This document shows, in pieces, positions 41,902 to 52,200 of a stretch of DNA of 64,000 nt (positions are counted from its first letter, which is position 1; each line of letters opens with the position of its first letter). The notes under the pieces are model-generated. The model had not been told where the DNA came from. It saw only the letters and a list, made by a program, of their open reading frames with translations, and did no database searches. Both the position numbers and the translations under genes were made by a program. Source of the stretch: Siphonodentalium dalli (Eukaryota > Mollusca > Scaphopoda > Gadilida > Siphonodentaliidae); NCBI GenBank assembly GCA_032622095.1, contig CP136062.1, forward strand, positions 226,194,578 through 226,258,577. The letters are read 5' to 3'.

Positions 41902-42215
41902 TTAAAGGCACAGATGGCCTTCGTTATAGGTTATAATTTAGAATAACAGTTACCAGATTATGAAAATTTCCCAAAGAATATACTAATAGTATAGAATAAT
42001 GATAGTATGAATGCAATTATCCACAAAACACACTTTGTATGAGTCAAGTGTTTGTTTTATATACAGCATGTAAATAGTGAGCGATAAGCAAAACTCTCAA
42101 CACCGTGGTTTTTTTTTTGGAGAATGATTCATGGTGACCCATTCAACACCAAAGAGAGGCAAAGATTACTGAGCGCTATACTGGTATGTTGTATACAACT
42201 TAGTTTCTATACCAT
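41902..42215 (+). mobile_element. Family H element, copy 3, left part
   Basis: TTAAAGGCACAGATGGCCTT at 41,902, AGGTTATAATTTAG, AATATACTAATAGTATAG, GTAAATAGTGAGCGATAAGC, AGAATGATTCATGGTGACCC. These match the 23,690-23,932 side of copy 2 (inverted). The right end was not found; the homology leads into a 60-bp array. Confidence 0.72.
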
Positions 42216-42219
42216 CTGC

Positions 42220-42655
42220 TTATAGTATGTGTATGTTCATACGAATGGAGAATATTGGACCATTCCCATGTATTTGTAGTACGTGAATGTTCTTATGGAT
42301 GGAGAATATTGGACCATTCCCATGTATTTATAGCACGGGAATGTACATACAGATGGAGAATATTGGATCATTCCCTTGTATATATAGTATGTGAACATTC
42401 CTACGAATGAAGAATATTGGACAATTCCCATGTATTTGCTAGTTTTTTAATAGTAAAAATGAATAATATTGGACCATTCCCATGTATTTATAGCACATGA
42501 ATGTTCCTACGAATGAAGTATAATTGGACCATTGCCATGTATTGTAGTATGTGATCATTCATACGAATGAAGAAAATTGGACCATTCCCATGTATTTATA
42601 GTACATAAATGTGAATGTTCCTAGCTACGAATGAAGAATATTGGACCATTGAATG
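42220..42655. repeat. ~60-bp degenerate tandem repeat, about 7 units
   Basis: Unit GAATGTTC.TACGAATG.AG, AATATTGGACCATTCCCATG, TATTTATAGTAC. Diverged, with small indels. It lies where family H copy 2 carries its 47-bp array. Confidence 0.85.
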
Positions 42656-42954
42656 GCAACCATCTACACTCCTTTTAAATACACTCCAAATACCTTCTTT
42701 TATACGCATTATTCTAGATTATTTCATAAAGCAGCCTGTGAAATAATGCATTCATTCATGCGACTGTCTGTACATGGACTTCCATATATAAAGCTCTCAG
42801 TCAATACCGTTCTATACCATTCACGCTGGAGACACAGGAACTATGCACACATATGGAGGCTACCATCCACAATTCCACTTAGAAATATCAGGATTACCAT
42901 ATTTCATTATAGCATAATCTCTCCTCACAGGAGGCAATAAAGATATATATCTTG

Positions 42955-43345
42955 ATTCGGGACGTAACTATCTGTGATAAACTAACGCAAATGATTTCGC
43001 TATCGAGAGTCATTGCATTTAATTAAAATATAAGAACGATGCTGCGTGTGATTGAAATTTTGATTAATATTCGTAATAATAACTACTTTGAGCAAGATTA
43101 TTCTCCATTTCTATTGGAACACCGAACCGGATCGTTTCATAATAACTACACTGAGCAAGATTATATTCTCCATTTCTATTTGAACACCCAACCGGATCGT
43201 TTCATAATAACTACATTGAGCGAGATTATATTCTCCATTTCTATTTGAACACCGAACCGGATCGTTTCATAATAACTACATTGAGCAAGATTATATTCTC
43301 CATTTCTATTTGAACACCGAACCGGATCGTTTCACATCACTTTAA
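42955..43345. repeat. Dispersed repeat M, copy 2, with ~63-bp array
   Basis: 42,955-43,085 matches 1440-1570. The array unit is AATAACTACATTGAGCAAGA, TTATATTCTCCATTTCTATT, TGAACACCGAACCGGATCGT, TTCAT: four copies to 43,335, closed by CACATCACTTTAATACAAT as at 1790. Confidence 0.8.
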
Positions 43346-44440
43346 TACAATCTAAAACAATATTTCAATTTAAGATTTTAGTTATTCAGTTCTAACCATT
43401 GACTCATACATGCATAGTTTTTTAATGTCTCTCAAACCAATAATTCATGACTGATTATGGTAAGAAAAGCACTGTTATTTTGAATCCCTATAACGGAGAA
43501 TTATTAGCATTTATCCATTACTCTTAGTGCTGTTCACATTAATATGATCGCACGTGACACGTAGTGGAGCAACCACACAAATACATCAAACTATCACAAC
43601 AATTTCCCTCTATATACGTAGTTTCCAACTGTTGCTGTGTCAGTCATGGGATTTCAAAATGTTGAATACTTTCACCAAAGTTTGAGGGGCGGATTCCGCG
43701 GAACACTACAGTACAACCACCCTGCCACCACGTATCTCGTTAAAACAACTCATACACATCCATGCCAAACTAAAGCTAGCAACTTCCCACGTTTATATAT
43801 GACAAATATAAATGTTTACATGGGCGCTATATCAAACAAACAAACAAACAAACAACACGTTTGTAGGGAGGGATCCCATATTTATTGTGTGCATATTGTA
43901 TATAAAATGTCCTTTGGCCATTTTGTATATATAATTGCGTTTAGTCTAGTGATGTGAAATCGGTGTTTCCGGTAAAGACCAAATGTGTCTGGATTCTGGC
44001 CCACAAAATCAACACTGACGTAAATGACGTCATGGACCTTATCATGACGTCTTCGCTGATTTTCGTTCAGCTAACCAATGAAAATGGTCAAAATGAAACT
44101 AATTCATAAGCCTACATAACATAGGAATTGTTCAGAAAAACTGAAGTTGCTAATTTCATAACCATCCCACTTGGTCCACTTCCGATTCCGTGATTTCACA
44201 ATTTGATATTATTGTTCCCAGGATGCTATGCAAAAGCGGTGGGCGGAAGTCACGTGATTTTTCACCCATTTTTCTTGTCCGGATTTTCATCACGTCGAAA
44301 TTCAGTTTCATGGTATTGTAAAAATTAATGACGACATTCACACCTAAACTTGAAAAGCAACACAGCGCCTGCGGCACTGTGGTGGTTGCTATTACCCAAG
44401 TCTTATTCCTACTGCCATTCTGTAGATGCTCCACTAGAGT
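43346..44440. other. No recognisable gene (1.1 kb)
   Basis: An AAAC microsatellite at 43,835-43,856. Frames at 43,637-43,957 (+) and 44,156-44,434 (-) show no motif. GACGTAAATGACGTCATGG near 44,015 carries a perfect TGACGTCA-like site. Confidence 0.5.
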
Positions 44441-44467
44441 TAAATAGAGTGGCTAACACTTACCCAC

Positions 44468-45397
44468 CCCTGGTCAAGTGGTCCTGCTAATATGCTATGA
44501 TGCTGGTGGTCCTGCTGAATTCCTATGATGCGGGTAGGGCAAACTGATGTTGTTACGAAAAAGTACTGTTATTTTTTCTAAAGTTGTCATTTACGCGGTG
44601 TTTGGATAATCAGAGTGATTTGAGAAAAAACCAGTGTGTGTATGAAACATTCAAGAACATATAGATTTTTGAAAAATGTAATAATGTCTGCGCTGGTGAT
44701 TCTAAAACGACTTGAATAACCATCTTGATTATAGTCGATTTTCAACAACTAATACAACCAGTATTAAAGGTACTCAATCCGATTAAGCACCCCTAAATTA
44801 CTATTTCTTTGGCTTCAGGGGTAAAAAATATTTGATTTGAGTCGAGGAACCCACCCATCAAAGCTCAGAGTGATCAGATATTGATTTTTGAAGTTTGTTA
44901 TTTCTCGAGATGTGTACTAATAATTGCCCCAGAAACACTTATTCAATGGACGAAGATGGATAACTCTAAAATCGAGTGGTAATAATAACGCAATTTTGAC
45001 CAAGACCATCCTTTTGATATGGCATGTTTCTGGGCCACAAACAATAGAAATAATAAAACTTCAAAATAATGATATCTGATCACTATGAGCGTTGATGGGT
45101 GGGTCAAATCAAATCAAATATTTTTTACCCCCGAAGCCAAAGAAATAGTAATTTATGAGGGTCTGATCGGATTGAGTACCTTTAAAACTATTTTGCAATA
45201 AATATGTTTTTGAATGTTTGATGCATAATGGCTTTTCCTGTTTATGTTCAGATTAATGGACCGGCCAGGAAAAAGATAAATTTAAAAAATACAATGGTAG
45301 TTTTTGTTAACAGCATCAGTTTGCCCCTAATAAAATCATAGTAATGGAGCAGGACCCACCAACATCATAGCACATTAGCAGGACCACTTGACCAGGG
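44468..45397. mobile_element. Inverted-repeat element J carrying a family F element
   Basis: CCCTGGTCAAGTGGTCCTGC ... at 44,468 and its complement GCAGGACCACTTGACCAGGG ending 45,397. Arms of ~110 bp share GCAAACTGATG and CTATGATG blocks. The family F element at 44,764-45,185 lies between the arms. Target duplication not resolved. Confidence 0.75.
44764..45185. mobile_element. Family F element, complete
   Basis: TTAA-AGGTACTCAATCCGATTAA at 44,764 and ATCGGATTGAGTACCT-TTAA at 45,182-45,185. Inverted arms of ~150 bp (ACTATTTCTTTGGCTTC, AAAAAATATTTGATTTGAGT, GTGATCAGATAT). 422 bp, no coding frame. Confidence 0.88.
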
Positions 45398-45621
45398 TTA
45401 TATCATACCCGTAGTCATGGTTTTTTTTAACAACAACCAGATGCCCAACAAGCCAAATCCCTTTTTAGCGTCTAGGTAAAACAAAGTTGACACAGTATGA
45501 GTGACCTTGCTCAAAGGTCACAACTGGGGGCGAGATTTGAACAGCATATAATTTAGCAGTTGAACTCTGCTCAACTCGAATTCTAGCCACTGTAATGAAA
45601 CCCAGCAGTGACGTCTAAACA

Positions 45622-45875
45622 TTAACCCTTGAATGACTGGAGCTTTTGCGAAAACCCTGTGCCAATTATGCATTCTCTTATATATGCGAGTCTCGCATAG
45701 AGAGCTTCGCATAAGAGAGAATACATTGGCCTAACAATATTTACATTGAACTTGAAGCCAGTGCATTCTCGTATATATATGCAAGCTCCCTGTGGGAGTC
45801 CAGCATATATCAGAGAATGCACTGGCACAGGATCTTTAATGCTGCACCAGCACATCTCACATCATGAAAGGGTTA
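45622..45875. mobile_element. Family A element
   Basis: TTAA-CCCTTGAATGACTGGAGC at 45,622, two palindromes, end CACATCATGAAAGGG-TTAG (right TTAA mutated). Confidence 0.85.
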
Positions 45876-45934
45876 GATTATTGAGCTACCAAGCTTCACT
45901 ATGTAGTAATTAAATTAACCTGTGCCTCTCGTTT

Positions 45935-46135
45935 ATCTATATAAAATCCAAGTGTTTGTGTCTGCCTGTAACTCTGTCACTATTTTGTCGCGTTTAAAAA
46001 TATATGACCCTCATTTCCGATTGTGCCTAAATTTTTACCATGTCCTGCGGCACATCATAGAATAAGGTGCGCAAAATTTCAAGCGAATTGGTACCAGAGA
46101 TATAACATGTTTCCCTACAGTTATCAAGGCGATAT
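45935..46135 (-). repeat. Dispersed repeat P, copy 1
   Basis: TATATAAAATCCAAGTGTTT, GTGTCTGCCTGTAACTCTGT, TTTACCATGTCCTGCGGCAC, ATTTCAAGCGAATTGG. Reverse complement of 49,250-49,455, where the same tail reads ACAGACAGACAGGCACACGC. Confidence 0.75.
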
Positions 46136-46435
46136 TTTCACTTCTCCAAAAGATGAATGTGTTTTCAGTGGTGCCAATCAGATCTCTTGACATTCATAAC
46201 CGGTGGTAATTATCTCTAGTAATTTATCTGATGATCATAGACAAAATAAATTTTTCAGTGGCTACCATAAGAGACAAATATAATGTGTGTCACGCAGTGT
46301 AATAATGACCTGTCAGTGAATGTGGAACAAAATGATTCGGAAAAAAAAAACAATATACCTCACACGTCACGTCTAATTCTCTGAATCTCAATGATTTAAC
46401 ACTTATAACTAAATCGTGGCCTTGAAAAACAAAGG

Positions 46436-46893
46436 AAAATGAACACGCCAGCAAATAGTGTGCCCATTTGTAGAATGAGGTCCCCAGAGGGTGAATTTAG
46501 TGAAGCTATCCTGCACGGTAGGCTAGTATCACCAAATTCACCCTCTGGAAACCTCATTTTCCTTAGGCCTCAACTGCTATGGAAGACCTAGGATCAGACT
46601 GAAGTTCCCCAGTTGAAGTTGGTGAATCATGTTTACCCATTAGTCACCTCGATTATGCATTTTATCTTCTGCAAATTAGGGGATTATAGAAACTTCCCAG
46701 AAGGGTAAAAAGTACTAAATACAATTATAATTTGAGAGTGTAGATACTTCCCAAAAGATGAGACCTAACCAGAATGAGGTCCCCAGAGGGTACATTTTGG
46801 TGATTCTAGCCCACCATGCAAGATAGCGTCACTAAATTCACCCTCTAGGGACCTCATTCTGCAAATGACAGACACACTATTTGCTGGCTTGAA
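46436..46893. mobile_element. Family E element, complete (second subfamily)
   Basis: GCCAGCAAATAGTGTGCCCA start, first hairpin 46,473-46,560, middle with TTATCTTCTGCAAATTAGGG, second hairpin 46,772-46,862, end CAGACACACTATTTGCTGGC. The two ends are exactly inverted (GCCAGCAAATAGTGTG). 46,894-47,340 holds nothing recognised. Confidence 0.87.
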
Positions 46894-47394
46894 TGTGGAA
46901 TGGGAAACATCAGGGATTTTTCTCAATGGGAAAATAGCCGTGGTGTCCAGCTTTGATAATTTATAGCACCATTATGGAGGGGCGGAGTACAAGAAGGCAG
47001 CTTAACGGAAGCAGGATCGTGGCTTTGAGGCCCTTTCGAAAACAGTTTGGACTTTTTTGGGATATCCTAAGCTAGTATATAACATGGGACAAAGTGCTGG
47101 TATGTCCTACAATAATTCCAGGTTTTATTAACATTATTTAGAGAACCTGGGACGGTATTCGGACCTAGGTTATAATCTAAACTCCAGAAAATTAATTCAA
47201 CTTATCTTAACTTTAACCACACCTGAGACCTTAGATGTATTAAAATATCTAATCATTATTCTAACTTTCAGAAGCTGGGACATCAACCCTCTTGGTTTGC
47301 TATAAAGTCGTTGGAGAAAGGATATTCACTAATGTTTTTAAGTTCATAGGAGTTCTTCCAAAATATTAGGTTTAAATAAACCTGGATTTTCTTC

Positions 47395-47545
47395 TCTATT
47401 AAAACCAGAGATTAGCCTAAATTGCACCCCGCCCCCTCCCCCTATTTCATGAAGGTTGAGATATATGAGCGGACAGACGGACAGATGTACTGATGCTCGG
47501 ACGGATGCATGTAATCCAGTATACCCCCCATTCAAAAGATAATTA
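47395..47545 (-). repeat. Dispersed repeat tail (GGACGG type)
   Basis: GCACCCCGCCCCCTCCCCC, ATGAGCGGACAGACGGACAG, CGGACGGATGCATGTAATCC, AGTATACCCCCC. Same style as the end of the 32.4-kb repeat. Confidence 0.55.
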
Positions 47546-47607
47546 ATAATGGTCAGCCATATGCACAAACAATACTTTGTGTGTGCAATGCTTGAGTATA
47601 TGGCAAG

Positions 47608-47909
47608 GATACACACGGGAGTATAATACACAAGCTTCGTACATCTCGCGGTATGTCTTAAAGGTACTCAATCCGATGTGTACTAATAATTGCCCCAGAA
47701 ACACTTATTCAAACGGACGAATATGGATAACTCTAAAATCAAGTGGTAATAAATTCTGGGCCACAAACAATAGAAATAACAAAACTTCAAAAATTGATAT
47801 CTGATCACTCTGAGCGTTGATGGTTGGGTTCCTCGACTCGAATCAAATATTTTTTACCCATGAAGCCAAAGAAATAGTAATTTATGAGGGTCTGATCGGA
47901 TTGGTAGCT
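47608..47909. mobile_element. Family F element, internally deleted, next to its empty-site copy
   Basis: TTAA-AGGTACTCAATCCGATGTG at 47,658 to CTGATCGGATTGG at ~47,906; the last bases are lost. The sequence just before it (CACAAGCTTCGTACATCTCG, GGTATGTC) recurs at 48,058-48,090 as CACAAGCTTCCTACATCTCA, CAGTATGT-TTAA without the element. Confidence 0.78.
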
Positions 47910-47974
47910 GATATATAGGTAGTACCCACCCACCACCCCATCCCGCCACCCATAGTATCCTATGCGCTCGTATA

Positions 47975-48045
47975 TAGGGTCTGATTCCCCCTCTGGAGAC
48001 CTCATTCTGCAAATGACAGCTAGGCACCTGATTCTCAGGCTTACA
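47975..48045. mobile_element. Family E right-end fragment
   Basis: CCCCCTCTGGAGACCTCATT, CTGCAAATGACAG, TTCTCAGGCTT. Confidence 0.7.
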
Positions 48046-48332
48046 TGTGAGTACATTACACAAGCTTCCTACATCTCACAGTATGTTTAAATGGCTGACA
48101 CTGCAGTATTCACAGCCAGCAGAAAGCGATTAATATATTCTCTGTCAGTAAACACAGATATCTCTCTCATGTTCATTTGTCACAATGTCAAGTCAGCTAA
48201 TTCTCTTATCAGAAGCCATCAGCAATAAATATGAATCATGTTACTGCTGTTATTCCAGCCAATATATTAGGAAGTAATTATTGCTTATCTATCATTAACC
48301 TACTTATTGCTTAGGCCAATATAAATAACTTA

Positions 48333-48908
48333 CAGTAATGCCCTAAATAATCGACTCCTTAACCCTTTACCCAACAAACCGGCCAAATAAAGCTTCAACA
48401 GCCTAAAATATCTTCGGTCTGTCTCAATAGAACCATACAAATATGGATATCATTGGAACCGGCTCCTTGACCACATTGTGATAGTTACAGTTATGCCCTG
48501 TGCCAATGCATTCTCTTATATATGTACCATAGGTCGCCTCGCATATATAAGAGAATGCATTGGCCTAAAAAAAATCTTTTTTTTAACACTTTTTACCATT
48601 TTTTCTTACATTCTTTAACAATTTTATAATTTTTAATGTGTTAAGCCAATGCATTCTCTTATATATGCGAGGCGACCTATGGTCGACTCGCATATATAAG
48701 AGAATGCATTGGCACAGGGCCCTTCTGTTGGATAAAGGGTTAACCACAGCAGAATTATGGGTAACTTTTCAGGATTTAGTCGGAAAAATGGCTTGTTGCC
48801 TCACAGAGCTTTCCTATGAATGGCAAGAAGCCATATTTCCGACTAAATCCTGAAAAGTTACCAATAATTATGCTGTGGTTAAGGAGTCGATTATTTAGGG
48901 CATTAGTG
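48333..48908. mobile_element. Family D hairpin carrying a family C insertion
   Basis: TA-CAGTAATGCCCTAAATAATC to CGACTCC, interrupted at TTAA by family C (48,359-48,743), resumed at CCACAGCAGAATTATGGG. Loop region shortened (GCTTGTTGCCTCACAGAGCT); right end GATTATTTAGGGCATTAGTG-TA. Confidence 0.9.
48359..48743. mobile_element. Family C TTAA element, complete
   Basis: TTAA-CCCTTTACCCAACAAACC at 48,359, two shared palindromes (the first with a loop deletion, ATATATGTACCATAGG), end TTCTGTTGGATAAAGGG-TTAA at 48,740-48,743. The joined D sequence on either side reads CTCC-TTAA-CCACAG. Confidence 0.92.
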
Positions 48909-49249
48909 TATCTATCATTAACCTACTTATTGTTTAGGCCAATTATAAATAACTTACTAGATTAAAACTCATCCAACTTTTTTGAAAAATTGGGGTGGAC
49001 AAATTTTATATCTTATATTTTATTCTTGACTGGGGGATTGCCTGTTATTAATGATGGGTGACAAACATGACATGCAGGAATATATCGTCACTGCTGTGCC
49101 GCTGATAACAACACTATAAAGAAAGCCAGCAAATGGTGCACAGAGTTTGTCCGGAATATGGCTTTGGTGTTTTGTAATGACGGACCCCACTTAAAACACA
49201 TTAGTCTTGAGAGAAACATGTTATATCAGTGGAAATATCATCTTGATAA

Positions 49250-49455
49250 TTGTTGGGAGAAATGCATTATATCTCAGGTCGTCTTGTACTGATTGGTCTA
49301 AAATTTTGCATGTCGTATTCTAAGATGTGCCGCAGGACATGTACAAAATTTGGGCGTAATCGAACATGCATGCGATATATTTTTAGACCCATGAAAATCA
49401 TGATAGAGTTACAGACAGACAGGCACACGCACACTTGGCTTTAAGTAGATAATAT
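49250..49455 (+). repeat. Dispersed repeat P, copy 2
   Basis: AAATGCATTATATCTCAGGT ... TGTGCCGCAGGACATGTAC ... ATGATAGAGTTACAGACAGA, CAGGCACACGCACACTTGG. Inverted relative to 45,935-46,135. Confidence 0.75.
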
Positions 49456-49495
49456 AAATGATCATAGTCAGTTCTGGAATTGAAGCAATATCCTA

Positions 49496-49712
49496 CAGTA
49501 ATGCTCTAAATAATCAACTCCTTAACCATGCACAGCAGAATTATGGGTAACTTTTCAGGATTTAGTTGGAAATATGGCTTGTTGCCATTCATCGGAAAGC
49601 TCTAACTGAGAGCTTTCCGATGAATGGCAACAAGCCATATTTCCGACTAAATCCTGAAAAGTTACCCATAATTCTGCTGTGGTTATGTAGTCGATTAATT
49701 AGGGCATTACTG
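49496..49712. mobile_element. Family D hairpin, complete
   Basis: TA-CAGTAATGCTCTAAATAATC ... GATTAATTAGGGCATTACTG-TA; loop AACTG; a 3-base insertion (CCATGCACAG) in the left arm. Terminal arms differ at several sites, unlike the 7.1-kb copy. Confidence 0.9.
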
Positions 49713-49798
49713 TACATTACACAATACAGGATTATTTGTATTCCCCAATTTGATCAAAGTAAACTGATTAATGGGTTATTGCCCTGTACTTTGTAAGG

Positions 49799-50055
49799 TT
49801 AGCCATTCAATGACTGGAGCTTCCGAAATTTTTTCGAAAACCCTGTGTCAATGCATTCTCTTATATATGCGATTCTCCCATAGAGAGCCTAGCATATTTC
49901 AAAGAATGCATTGGCCTAACAATATTTACATTCACCTTGTAAGCCAGTGCATTCTCTCATATATGCAATGCTCCCTATGGGAGACTCGCATATATAGGAG
50001 AATGAACTGGCACAGGATCTATAATGCTGAACTATCGCTGTTATGAAAGGGTTAT
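49799..50055. mobile_element. Family A element, both TTAA altered
   Basis: TTAG-CCATTCAATGACTGGAGC at 49,799, two palindromes, end TGTTATGAAAGGG-TTAT. Older-looking copy. Confidence 0.82.
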
Positions 50056-50062
50056 ATATAAA

Positions 50063-50506
50063 TTAAAGTACTCAATCCAATCAGACGGTTCCCACAACAT
50101 TTCTTCAAAACACGCTTTAGTTATCAGAATCTATTAATTGCAACAAAATAATGCTAACCTCTGTCAACTATGGTATCAAATTTCCCAAAACGTGTTATTT
50201 ATCAACATTTTGTTCAACGAAAAATGGCCGTATTATCACTTGAGTATCATGAAATTTGGCCGTATTACCACTTGATTTTAGAGTTATACATTTTCATCTG
50301 CAATTTTGTCCGATTATGTCGGTTTGACAACTTTTTTCTGGCCCACAAATAAGTGCACATCTTGAGAAATAAAAAACTTCAAAAAACGATATCCGATCAC
50401 TCTCAGCTTTGTTGTGTGGGTTCCTCGACTCAAATCAAATATTTTTTACCCCCCAAAGCCAAAGAAATAGTAATTTGGGAGCATTAATTCGATTATGCAT
50501 CTTTAA
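50063..50506. mobile_element. Family F element
   Basis: TTAA-AGTACTCAATCCAATCAGA at 50,063 to TTCGATTATGCATCT-TTAA at 50,503-50,506. Inverted arms and the middle CATTTTGTTCAACGAAAAAT as at 39.5 kb. It lies eight bases from the end of the preceding family A copy. Confidence 0.82.
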
Positions 50507-51412
50507 GGCATGAGAGAAAAAAGTTTACATTATCCAAATAAAAACTATTTGAGGAGGGGAACAAAATAGTGTCGAGAAGGGATGAGAAACTAGCAATATG
50601 TTTATATCGGCCTTATCCATCATTAACCTAATTATTGCCTATCTGTCATCAGCGGGAATGTAAACAAGAACAACGGTATCAAGCTCTGTTGGACTAAAGG
50701 TAGCATCCAACCTTCTCCAAGTTTTTAGAGAAATACATTTTATGTTCTACAGATCCTACTGTCAACCCAAGGCCGCATAACCTGGGATAGTAATAGGGGC
50801 TGCTCTAAGGGTTTGCTATGTTCAATGACTAAACTAGTTGGTCAGATATATATATCAAAATTAACATAACCAAAATATATATATATATAGTCATGAAGGT
50901 GGAGGGCAAAAAACGCCATCATCCACCTAAGAAAAATAAAATTATCAATATATATTGACATAACAATTATAAAATGTAACGGAAACAATTTCCAAAATGC
51001 TCCCCGGGCCTCACGGGGTGAGCAGTGATAGACAAAGGAGATAGACTTAAAGGGGTGGGTGGGTTGGGTGTAAATAAAATCTTCTACATTTATGAGTTCT
51101 TAAATTATTTCAAGAGAAGATTTTTTCCCAATCTTGGAATTGTAGAAATGGTGTCTCAAAGATTTGTGTGCGCATGCGCAAAACTGGAAATCGACACCTC
51201 GTGTTTCAATACCGTCATACCCAAAACCAATGGTTTATTTGACTACTGTAGAGACGGATCGCTTGAAAATAAATGCGATTATTTCGTAATCGTGTATTAA
51301 CATATTGGCTAATTGTTTTGATTATTAAAACCCACATATAATTCAAATTGTTGACGTGACCAACGCATCGTGTGCTCACTTCAACGTTCTAAGCTGTCAT
51401 TCCACTTTAAAA
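50507..51412. other. No recognisable gene
   Basis: A TATATATA stretch near 50,875. A frame at 51,025-51,300 (+) has no recognisable motif. Confidence 0.5.
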
Positions 51413-51520
51413 ATGCCACTAGAATGGCCGGAAGCTCGTGATATTAAATGCCACAAGAATGGCCGGAAGCTCGTGATATTAAATGCCACAAGAATGGCCG
51501 GAAGCTCGTGATATTAAACT
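51413..51520. repeat. 35-bp tandem repeat x 3
   Basis: ATGCCACAAGAATGGCCGGA then AGCTCGTGATATTAA, three nearly identical copies. Confidence 0.9.
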
Positions 51521-51616
51521 ATAAACAAGCCTTAAGGTGTATGTTAATTATTTCTTGCAATCTACATGTACCACATACGCTCGTCTACAAATACAGCGAT
51601 TTACATTCACCCCCAA

Positions 51617-52200
51617 TCATCCACTCATAATATTAGACATCATTTAGTGTCTTTTTTGTTGTATAATTATTCAAGGGTTGCTAGGAAAGCCGCTAGAATG
51701 AGGGTAAGTCCTAAAACCACTGGTATGCATTCAGACAATGACATTTCCTGGATACATATTGTGGAGTATGTCAAAAGGACTCTACAGGTATGTCAAACAA
51801 ATATAAAGAAGAGAATCAGTGGCATAGCGGCGGAATACCCAACTTAATATTTGATTCATACTGAATATATCACCAATGCTCTTTATTAGTATCTATATAG
51901 TTTGTAAACAGTAAACTGCTACAGTGCAGTATACTATATAATAATTTATGTTTGATTGTCAGCATAGCTTGATAACATTAGGACGCGTTAATTATATAAT
52001 TTGGGAATTGTTTACTAAGACCAAGCCGAAAATAGGTATTTAGAATGTTGGGAATCAGAAATAAATAACAGCTAATGGATTCGTCAGGAGGACATATCTC
52101 TGGCAATGAACGACCTTCACATACAGGACGTTTTATATTAGGTTTCGGTTCTTATGTCCACTCATAATATTAGACATCATTCAGTGTCTTTTTTGTGGTG
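51617..52200. repeat. 45-bp direct repeat pair
   Basis: TCCACTCATAATATTAGACA then TCATTTAGTGTCTTTTTTGT at 51,619-51,659 recurs at 52,158-52,198 with one change. Nothing else recognised between them. Confidence 0.8.

Larger units (their letters stand above)
48288..48957. repeat. 45-bp direct repeats flanking a D/C composite
   Basis: ATCTATCATTAACCTACTTA, TTG.TTAGGCCAAT, ATAAATAACTTA stands before the D element (48,288-48,332) and again after it (48,911-48,957). This is far longer than a TA target duplication. D therefore landed in a pre-existing tandem duplication, or the flanks were duplicated later. Confidence 0.8.

Noticed and set aside
2711-48056. Repeated peptides such as MRSPEGEFSDA and GLASLNSPSGDLIL
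   Set aside because: They are readings of the two hairpin arms of family E.
50875-50900. TATA-box promoter
   Set aside because: A plain TA dinucleotide run with no gene downstream.
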